DNA of 16,194 nt, from the NCBI GenBank assembly GCA_016207825.1, contig JACQZI010000036.1, positions 1 through 16,194 on the forward strand, read 5' to 3'. This DNA comes from Planctomycetota bacterium (GTDB lineage Bacteria > Planctomycetota > MHYJ01 > JACQXL01 > JACQZI01). Every line of letters begins with the position of its first letter. The first letter of the stretch is position 1. The translations under genes and the position numbers were made by a program. The notes beneath the pieces are model-generated. The model had not been told where the DNA came from. It made no database searches and saw nothing but the letters and a program-made list of their open reading frames with translations. This document shows positions 1 through 5,229 of the stretch, in pieces.

Positions 1-70
1 AAAATAAAACGGCTTATAAAAAAGGATTAATCTATCCGTTTTTGGGTGTGGCTATACCACCGTTACTATC

Positions 71-334
71 ATGGAGTCCCTCCGCATATGAGATGGAGTC
101 CAACCGCACTTAAGATGGGGTCTCTCCGCATTAGAGATGGAGTCTCTCTGCATTTGGAATGGAGTCCCTCCGCATTTGGGATGGGGTCTCTCCGCATTTA
201 AGATGGAGCCTCTCTGCATTTGAGATGGGGTCTCACCGCATCTGAGCTGGGGCATCACCGCATTTAAGATGGAGCACCTCCGCATTTGCCATGGAGTCCC
301 TCCGCATTTGAGATGGAGTCTCACCGTATTTATA
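71..334. repeat. 12 x 22-bp imperfect direct tandem repeats
   Basis: Twelve head-to-tail units of exactly 22 bp with no spacers and no indels; units start at 71, 93, 115 and so on to 313. Within the unit, positions 2-6 (TGGRG) and 12-17 (CYGCAT) are almost invariant. Positions 7-11 and 18-22 vary, mostly by transitions. The two conserved blocks lie about one helical turn apart and the period is about two turns, so all blocks face the same side of the DNA. There are no unique spacers, so it is not CRISPR. Function unknown; a protein-binding array (iteron-like or structural) is possible but no replication or partition gene is nearby. Confidence 0.95.
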
Positions 335-343
335 AGTAGTTAG

Positions 344-357
344 CCCTAAGTTTAGGG
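344..357. repeat. small palindrome CCCTAA-GT-TTAGGG
   Basis: A 6-bp perfect inverted repeat with a 2-bp centre, 9 bp after the tandem array and followed by a G-run. It is the first of several palindromes between 340 and 512. A similar shorter CCC-TTTA-GGG lies in the intergenic region upstream of selD (about 2890-2899). No T-tract suggests an intrinsic terminator. Function unknown. Confidence 0.4.
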
Positions 358-373
358 GGGAGTAGCACCACCC

Positions 374-390
374 CCCTGCCTTCGGCAGGG
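374..390. repeat. REP-like palindrome, copy 1
   Basis: CCCTGCC-TTC-GGCAGGG: a 7-bp stem with a 3-nt loop, followed by AC. It shares the layout CCC + 3-4 variable bases + TTC + complement + GGGAC with the palindromes at 417-432 and 1032-1047. Stem bases covary while the TTC loop and the GGGAC flank are kept, which is typical of dispersed REP-like elements. Confidence 0.55.
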
Positions 391-416
391 ACGCCCAAAT
401 CTATCATGGAATGTAT

Positions 417-432
417 CCCGGCATTCGCCGGG
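417..432. repeat. REP-like palindrome, copy 2
   Basis: CCCGGC-ATTC-GCCGGG, followed by AC. Same architecture as the copies at 374-390 and 1032-1047. It lies in the gene-free region downstream of the minus-strand selenium operon and might help 3' end formation, but no T-tract follows on either strand. Confidence 0.55.
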
Positions 433-465
433 ACGTCGCAAGCTCCGTGTGACAGCCCCATCCGC

Positions 466-512
466 CTAAAACTCGCTTATATTGAAATACAAATCAATAT
501 ATGCGTTTTTAG
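466..512. repeat. long imperfect inverted repeat, possible 3' hairpin of the selenium operon
   Basis: Three paired blocks nest around an 8-nt loop: CTAAAA/TTTTAG, CGC/GCG and TATATTGA/TCAATATA, separated by small internal mismatches. It begins about 64 nt beyond the stop codon at 577 when the minus-strand operon is read leftward, so it could form at the 3' end of that mRNA as a terminator or stabilising hairpin. The 3' arm on the minus strand includes TTTT but no further U-run. The rest of 513-576 shows nothing recognisable. Confidence 0.5.
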
Positions 513-576
513 CAATAATTATGCAACTACGGAATGACCCAGAAAAACACTGAATTTAAGCAAGGTTTCGTTTAGG

Positions 577-1797
577 TTAATTATGCGTGACCATTTCCAG
601 CATTGCCTGAACGCGCGTTTTCAGCCTGCCGGAATCCGACGGTGAATAGTCCGTTTCCAACTTCAAATACGGCAGTTTGTGCCTGCCTTTCACATGCTTT
701 TCCAACAGAACCGATTCTACATTATATGTATGACACCCCTGCCAGACCAGTTCTATCACCCCTTGCACCTTATATTGCTTAATCAGCTTATCCAACAAAT
801 CCAAGCGGCGTTTATTGGGAGTCATTACCGAACATGGTATATGGAAATACTTTTCGGCAATGGCAAGCAAGGGGTCGCTGGTTTCCCGGACATCTTCCTC
901 AATCGGTTTTATACCGGTGCAAGATTCTTGCACCACGACCGCCCCACCGGCATCCTCGATTATCTTCATCACCTTTTCCGCCTCGTGAGGCATGGGCACA
1001 CCGGTTACCAAGATTCTAGGACGGGATAAACCCCGACGTTCGTCGGGACAGGCAGATTTCCCTGATAATATCTTCTCATACATCCGGAAATCTTCCGGCA
1101 TGCCGGATATCAGGCTTTTGGCATTGAGTATTTGCAATCCGGAAAGCAAAGGAATCTTTTCCGTGGCAAGTTCCGCTACCTTCCTACGCAGGCGGCGTTC
1201 CTCATTCATAACCCTGATGGCTTCTTTCAGCTTGCAATCGGTTATTTCAGTCTTCAACTCCTTTTCCAGATATTCCTTTAGCTTTACTATTTCCGCGTGC
1301 CAGTGCTTGAAGGCATCCGGGTCGTCGGACTTCTGGGGAAGTTCCATGACATACATCTTTTTACGCTGGGCAAGGAGTTCAAACATCTTCTTTTTCCCAT
1401 CGCAGGTGGTCTCGCCGATTAAGAGTTCGGACATTTCCAGGAACGGATTCGCCTTAAGCTTGGCATAGCCATAGGAACTCTTAATCAAGGGACAAAGGCT
1501 TGAAGGCAAATCCTCTTCCGCCGCGGAGATAGTCTGGTTGCTTCCCCCGCACATACAGACCGGAACGCCTCCGGCTGCCATAATTATTTCGCGCGGAGTG
1601 TATTCGCAAAAGATACCGACTATCTTTTTGTCATGAGCTTTGGCGCTTTGGGCGTATTCAAGGCAGTTGGAAATCATATTGTCAAAATAATCCAAAGGGC
1701 TTGAACATGATTCAGCGCTTTTCACTGTTTTGGAACAGCAAGCAGGATTCTTATTGTCCCATCGCGGGGATATGTTGCTACTACATTTATCTGTCAT
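577..1797 (-). CDS. Double-cubane-cluster / 2-hydroxyacyl-CoA dehydratase-like protein (YjiM/HgdB family)
   Basis: 406 residues. It closely follows the E. coli YjiM pattern of the HgdB/BcrB superfamily, whose double-cubane members bind an 8Fe-9S cluster and receive low-potential electrons from a separate ATPase. Recognisable blocks are FCEYTP (Cys64), LCPLIKSSYG (Cys102), GETTCDGKKKM (Cys132), RILVTG, SCTG, WQGCHTY and the C-terminal LETDYS. The Cys positions expected for cluster ligation are all present. The N-terminal 50 residues are unusually Cys-rich (C5, C20, C21, C31, C45). The start at 1797 lies 1 nt after the selD stop, implying translational coupling; the frame is open to an ATG at 1860 inside selD, but that extension resembles nothing in the family. 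The ATPase activator is not in the window. The natural substrate is unknown, and its place in a selenium operon is notable. A palindromic insertion encodes CPDERRG (about residues 250-256). Confidence 0.85.
   Translation of the reverse strand: MTDKCSSNISPRWDNKNPACCSKTVKSAESCSSPLDYFDNMISNCLEYAQSAKAHDKKIVGIFCEYTPREIIMAAGGVPVCMCGGSNQTISAAEEDLPSSLCPLIKSSYGYAKLKANPFLEMSELLIGETTCDGKKKMFELLAQRKKMYVMELPQKSDDPDAFKHWHAEIVKLKEYLEKELKTEITDCKLKEAIRVMNEERRLRRKVAELATEKIPLLSGLQILNAKSLISGMPEDFRMYEKILSGKSACPDERRGLSRPRILVTGVPMPHEAEKVMKIIEDAGGAVVVQESCTGIKPIEEDVRETSDPLLAIAEKYFHIPCSVMTPNKRRLDLLDKLIKQYKVQGVIELVWQGCHTYNVESVLLEKHVKGRHKLPYLKLETDYSPSDSGRLKTRVQAMLEMVTHN
1032..1047. repeat. REP-like palindrome, copy 3, inside a coding sequence
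   Basis: CCCGAC-GTTC-GTCGGG, followed by AC: the same architecture as the intergenic copies at 374-390 and 417-432. It is read through in frame on the minus strand as CPDERRG within the YjiM-like protein, just before the RILVTG strand. From memory, E. coli YjiM has no matching segment here. It therefore looks like an in-frame palindrome insertion in a loop between the two Rossmann-like halves. Confidence 0.55.
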
Positions 1798-1798
1798 T

Positions 1799-2845
1799 TT
1801 ATTTGGTAAGCAGGATATCTTTTTCCTGTTTGGCAACAACTTTCCCAATAATACAAGCATGCTTAACGCCCTGATTATGCAGTTCTTTCAAGAGTTTCTG
1901 CGCTTTTTTCTCAGGGACGGACATCAATAATCCACCTGAAGTCTGGGCGTCAAAGGCAATATGATGCATTTCCCCTGGAATGCCATCTTCTATATCCACA
2001 AACTGGCTGTAATAATCAATATTAGTAAATGAACCACCGGGCATGATGTTCTCACGCGCGTAGGCTTTGGCTTCCTCAAAGACAGGAAGTTTACTTATGG
2101 AAATCTTGAGAGTTACTTTACTTCCACGGGCGACTTCAGAAGCGTGGCCGATAAGGCCGAAACCGGTTATATCCGTCGCGGCATTTACTCCGACCTTTAA
2201 CATCACTTCCGAGGAGGTTTTATTGAGCGTCGCCATTGATTTGGTAATCTTTTTCATTAACTCATCCGGAATAGGGCTCATGCTATTCGCCATGGTAATA
2301 ATTCCGATACCCAGCGGTTTGGTTAATATCAGGATATCGCCTTCTTTGGCGGCGCTATTGGTAATAATCTTTTTGGGATGTATAAGGCCGGTAACGGACA
2401 TCCCGTATTTTAACTCTGGGTCAAGCATGCTATGCCCGCCGACGATGACTGCACCGGTTTCCATAACTTTTTCCGCCCCACCGCGGAGTATCTCCGCTAT
2501 GATATCGTGGTTTATCTTCTTGGCTGGAAATCCGAGTATGTTCATGATGGTCAGCGGTCTTCCGCCCATGGCATAGACATCACTCAATGAATTCGCCGCC
2601 ACGATAGAGCCGTAATCGTAGGGGTCATCCACTATGGGCGTAAAGATATCGACCGTCTGAACGAGCGCGGTTTCGCTATTCAAGCGATAGACTCCGGCAT
2701 CATCCAGCGTTTCCATGCTAACCAACAGGTTAGCATCCTTAAACTTAGGCAGACGGCGCAGGACCTGCTCCGTGTCCTTAGGGGACATCTTGCCCGCTCA
2801 ACCCACACAGCCGGCGTATTTTGTCAGACGCACTGGTTCGGCCAT
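1799..2845 (-). CDS. selD: Selenide, water dikinase (selenophosphate synthetase), selenocysteine-containing
   Basis: Makes selenophosphate from selenide and ATP, the Se donor for Sec-tRNA (with SelA, encoded upstream). 348 residues if the in-frame TGA at 2798-2800 is read as Sec. The N-terminus reads LTKY-AGCVG-U16-AGK19-MSPKD. U16 aligns with catalytic Cys17 and K19 with Lys20 of the E. coli enzyme (LTQYSHGAGCGCKISPK). Other family blocks are TVDIFTPIVDDPYDYG, NSLSDVYAMGG, VGGHSM, TKPLGIG, DITGFGLIGH and DAQTSGGLLMSV. The true start at 2845 has a strong AAAGGAGG (2849-2856) upstream. An ATG at 2788, downstream of the TGA, would remove the catalytic residues and has no such site. A SECIS-like hairpin follows the TGA. 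It is followed after 1 nt by the YjiM-like gene. Confidence 0.96.
2753..2773 (-). promoter_or_regulatory. Predicted bacterial SECIS element of selD
   Basis: On the minus strand, arms ACGGAGCAG and CTGCGCCGT pair (8 bp plus one A-G mismatch) around the loop GTC. The loop starts 33 nt after the UGA, inside the 16-37 nt window accepted for bacterial SECIS elements, and begins with GU. The tip, GCAG-GTC-CTGC, is nearly the same as the E. coli fdhF SECIS tip (GCAGGUCUGC), where the loop G and U contact SelB. It supports Sec insertion at 2798-2800. A competing AGGAC/GTCCT pairing exists, so folding was not proved. Confidence 0.75.
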
Positions 2846-2939
2846 ATTCCTCCTTTAATATTTCGCCACTAAGACAGAGCTACTGCCTCCCTTTAGGGGC
2901 TAAGGCACAAAGAAATCAGCTAAATCCGCTTACAAAACC
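2846..2939. other. Intergenic region between Sec-lipoprotein and selD with degenerate CTTAG repeats
   Basis: This 94-bp gap holds the selD Shine-Dalgarno site (2849-2856). On the minus strand it also has two related stretches, CTTTGTGCCTTAG and TGTCTTAGTGGCGAAAT, separated by a small palindrome (CCC-TAAA-GGG). Short 'CTTTGTGCCTTAGTGG'-like sequences are familiar as intergenic repeats in many environmental genomes (recollection, not checked). No promoter is evident, so selD is probably co-transcribed with the upstream genes. Confidence 0.35.
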
Positions 2940-3626
2940 TTATTCATTTATCGTAATAGTTTTCTCAGCTTCAAGGTTTCCGGCCAGCGGAGAGGCATCA
3001 AACACTATTTTCATTTTATATTCCTTGGCACCTTTGGGTATTAACCACGAATACCCGTTGCAAGCACCGCCTCACCCATAGGTGGGCTTAATGCCGCCGG
3101 CAGGATTACCGTCACTGTCTTCTATGCTTAATTTCAGCTTTTTGTCAATGCTCCCTATGGAGGAAACATCATATCTCTCGCCGCGCGCGCCTATCACAAC
3201 CGGGTTAACCGTTACCTGCCTTCCCGGCCTGAGTTCAGGCGGATTAAAAGCGATACTCACCTTAAAAGGCTTGCCTAATTTCAGCTCAAATGTTTCCCCC
3301 GGTTTAACGGTAAAAGGCACGGCGGAAGAAAATTCGAACGCGGAATAAACATCTCCGGCCGAGATTAAAACGGCCATTCCGCTTTCAATACGGTAACTAT
3401 CCGCAGGCAGTTTTATCCCGTCAGCAATATTCTCATCGACATATATGGGACGACCTTTTGAATCAACCATCCTCAGATAAGTTATTTTCGCGCCGGGATT
3501 GTCCGCATCCAGTGAGATTTTCAATGCCCCTATATTTTCAGAAGGCGTATTGATGATTAACCTCTCGTGGGATTTTTCGCACCCGATAAGCATAACGAAA
3601 GCTACAATAATGATTAAATTCCGCAT
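2940..3626 (-). CDS. Predicted selenocysteine-containing lipoprotein (novel selenoprotein candidate, TGA read-through)
   Basis: Starts 10 nt after selA with GGAGGT 5 nt before the ATG. Residues 1-16 form a lipoprotein signal (hydrophobic stretch ending L-I-G-C16). The mature part is beta-rich and Ig-like, with no family I recognise. The frame meets TGA at 3072-3074 (codon 185) and continues for 43 sense codons to TAA at 2940, giving 228 residues with ...KPTYG-U185-GGAC189-NGYSW. The read-through part ends in strand-like sequence (YKMKIVFD, EKTITINE), as expected for the closing strands of the same domain. If it stopped at TGA the protein would end mid-domain. A perfect 7-bp hairpin with a G-containing loop lies at SECIS distance. 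U185-x3-C189 resembles a redox pair, so a thiol/selenol function on the outer face of a membrane is inferred. Alternatives are a nonsense mutation or a sequencing error. Confidence 0.82.
3036..3056 (-). promoter_or_regulatory. Predicted bacterial SECIS element of the Sec-lipoprotein
   Basis: On the minus strand GGGTATT and AATACCC pair perfectly (7 bp) around the loop CGTGGTT. The loop starts 22 nt after the UGA at 3072-3074, close to the E. coli fdhF spacing, and has G in its second position, meeting the usual bacterial SECIS rule. A lower CTTG/CAAG pairing could extend the stem through an internal loop. A perfect 7-bp hairpin at exactly this position is strong support for Sec insertion here. 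Confidence 0.75.
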
Positions 3627-3636
3627 GAGACACCTC

Positions 3637-5064
3637 CTATAAAATTGATTTCAAAGCCTTTATTATTTCCGCATCTTCTCCGTCAAGGATGGTTCGGAAA
3701 TCAAATAAGACCCTATCTCCTTTAACTCTGGTAAAAACTGGCAATTCCCTATCGCGTAATTTATCGGCAAGCGCCTGGGCGGAGATTTTATCCAACCTGA
3801 CCGAAACGGCCTTGGTCGGAATATCATAACCGGAAAGCGAGCCGCTGCCGGGCTGAGAATATTCATCAAGCGCCTTAACTTCCAGTTCCGGTAAAGCGGT
3901 CTGCAAGATATTCCTAAAAGATTCGGCTTTTGCCGTAATCGTTTTAATATCCATGGTAAGCATTCTGATGGTTGGATTGGTTCGGAAAAGCGTTTCTTTA
4001 TTACGGAATAGTTTAAAAGTCGCTTCCAGGGCGATTAAGCTAAGTTTGCCGAGCCGGAAAGCGCGCATCAACGGGTTTTTCCTTATCTTTTCTATATATT
4101 TTTTCTTTCCAATGATGATGCCTCCCTGCGGGCCACCCAATAATTTATCGGCGCTAAAGCATATTACATCAGCTCCTGCCTTGATGCTCCCGGAAACAAG
4201 AGGTTCATCTTTAAATCCGTAATCACTTAAATCTACCAGGGCGCCGGAACCGATGTCGTCAATCACCGGTATCTTATGCTTTTTGCCCACCTTGACGAGC
4301 TCTTCCAGTGGAACATCCGCGGTGAACCCGATTATTTTATAATTACTGTTATGGACTCGCAAGAGCGCCCCGGTTTCCTTGGAGATGGCTTTTTCATAAT
4401 CCTTAAGATGGGTGCGGTTGGTGGTCCCTATTTCCACCAGCTTCGCGCCGCTGGTAGACATGATATCCGGAATGCGGAACGAACCCCCGATTTCCACCAT
4501 CTGCCCTCGCGAACAAATCACCTCCCTGCCTTTGGCTAGAGTATTAAGTATGAGAACCGTAGCGGCGGCGTTGTTGTTAGTAATTGTGGCTGCTTCGGCA
4601 CCGGTAATTTCGCAAATCAGTTCTTCCAGTATTTTATCTCTGCTTTGGCGCTTGCCCGTTTCCAGGTCGGCGGCAATTCTGGTATAACCGGCTAATTCTT
4701 TCCCTAATGATTCAAACACCTCGCGCGCCAGGACAGCCCTTCCCAAAGCGGTATGCAACACAATTCCAGCGGCATTTATCGCCCTACGGAATGAAGGCAT
4801 GGACTTTGAATATAATTCTTTTTCTATCTCGGATACTAATTCATTATTACTCGGAATGTTAAACCCGAATGATTCGGCTTTTCCCAGAGATATAATTTGC
4901 TGCCTTAGCGAACCGAGAACCCCCCTTGCAGTATTTGCCACCATGCCGCGGGGAAAAGCCTGCTGAAGGAGTGATATTTTATCCGAGGCAAGCAATTCTT
5001 CTGTTGAAGGGATCTTCCTCAGGATTGATTTTTGCCATTGCGAAACGGTTTCTTTTGCCATCAT
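3637..5064 (-). CDS. selA: L-seryl-tRNA(Sec) selenium transferase
   Basis: PLP enzyme converting Ser-tRNA(Sec) to Sec-tRNA(Sec) with selenophosphate (from SelD); cytosolic homodecamer in characterised bacteria. 475 residues, the usual length. The N-terminal helical part includes IPSTEELL and FPRGMVANTARGVLGSLRQQI. The core has INAAGIVLHTALGRAVL, ITNNNAAATVLILNTLAKGREVICSRGQ split by strands, IGTTNRTHLKDYE, DDIGSGAL and FSADKLLGGPQGG, with the PLP lysine at about K307. The C-terminus ends TRVKGDRVLFDFRT...DAEII. First gene of the minus-strand selenium operon; its TAG stop abuts the Shine-Dalgarno site of the lipoprotein gene. Two adjacent ATGs (5064 and 5061) are possible starts. The promoter spacing suggests a leaderless message beginning at or near either one. 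Confidence 0.97.
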   Translation of the reverse strand: MMAKETVSQWQKSILRKIPSTEELLASDKISLLQQAFPRGMVANTARGVLGSLRQQIISLGKAESFGFNIPSNNELVSEIEKELYSKSMPSFRRAINAAGIVLHTALGRAVLAREVFESLGKELAGYTRIAADLETGKRQSRDKILEELICEITGAEAATITNNNAAATVLILNTLAKGREVICSRGQMVEIGGSFRIPDIMSTSGAKLVEIGTTNRTHLKDYEKAISKETGALLRVHNSNYKIIGFTADVPLEELVKVGKKHKIPVIDDIGSGALVDLSDYGFKDEPLVSGSIKAGADVICFSADKLLGGPQGGIIIGKKKYIEKIRKNPLMRAFRLGKLSLIALEATFKLFRNKETLFRTNPTIRMLTMDIKTITAKAESFRNILQTALPELEVKALDEYSQPGSGSLSGYDIPTKAVSVRLDKISAQALADKLRDRELPVFTRVKGDRVLFDFRTILDGEDAEIIKALKSIL

Positions 5065-5069
5065 ATGTT

Positions 5070-5097
5070 ACGATATATTTTATACTAAGTTTGTCAA
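5070..5097 (-). promoter_or_regulatory. Predicted promoter of the selenium operon (selA)
   Basis: On the minus strand TTGACA (5092-5097), a 16-bp spacer and TATCGT (5070-5075). The -10 end is only 5 nt from the ATG at 5064 and 8 nt from the ATG at 5061, leaving no room for a Shine-Dalgarno site, so a leaderless transcript is predicted. It is divergent from the HEAT/TPR gene promoter about 95 bp away; the sequence between (5098-5193) shows no clear operator. Confidence 0.5.
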
Positions 5098-5193
5098 TAA
5101 AAAGAGCGCTGGAATATCCCAGTGATTATCCGGTAAAAGCCAACCCAAATATAAAACAAGAGGCTTTCATAATAAGATATCGTTTATTAAAGG

Positions 5194-5221
5194 TTGACAA
5201 TATGAAAAGTTATTGTATGAT
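5194..5221 (+). promoter_or_regulatory. Predicted promoter of the HEAT/TPR gene
   Basis: TTGACA (5194-5199), a 16-bp spacer and TATGAT (5216-5221). The -10 ends 8 nt before the ATG at 5230, so transcription should start within a couple of nucleotides of the start codon. No Shine-Dalgarno sequence precedes it. This argues for a leaderless mRNA and against the in-frame TTG at 5221, which overlaps the -10 box. Confidence 0.65.
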
Positions 5222-5229
5222 TGGTTCTT

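Noticed and set aside
52-324. A 90-codon minus-strand open frame across the 22-bp repeats, giving a 22-residue peptide repeat.
   Set aside because: A 22-bp period is not a multiple of 3, so any stop-free frame automatically yields a 22-residue repeat. No Shine-Dalgarno site or homology; divergence between units is not codon-like.
71-334. CRISPR array.
   Set aside because: Units are contiguous without unique spacers, and no cas genes are present.
335-576. A tRNA-Sec (selC) or other RNA gene in the gap beside the selenium operon.
   Set aside because: I found no cloverleaf, T-loop (GTTCRA) or CCA-proximal acceptor pattern; only short palindromes.
1798-1860. An upstream ATG at 1860 for the YjiM-like gene.
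   Set aside because: It would overlap selD by 62 nt with residues unlike the family; ATG 1797, 1 nt after the selD stop, is more credible.
2067-2576. A 169-codon plus-strand open frame opposite selD.
   Set aside because: It is the antisense shadow of a well-supported conserved gene, with no start context or recognisable product.
1799-2788. selD starting at ATG 2788.
   Set aside because: This would drop the catalytic Sec/Cys and Lys, and it lacks the good Shine-Dalgarno site present before 2845.
3072-3626. Treating the lipoprotein as a normal 184-residue gene ending at TGA, or as a pseudogene.
   Set aside because: The frame stays open with protein-like sequence to a TAA, a SECIS-like hairpin lies at the right distance, and the gene sits in the sel operon. 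A sequencing error cannot be fully excluded.
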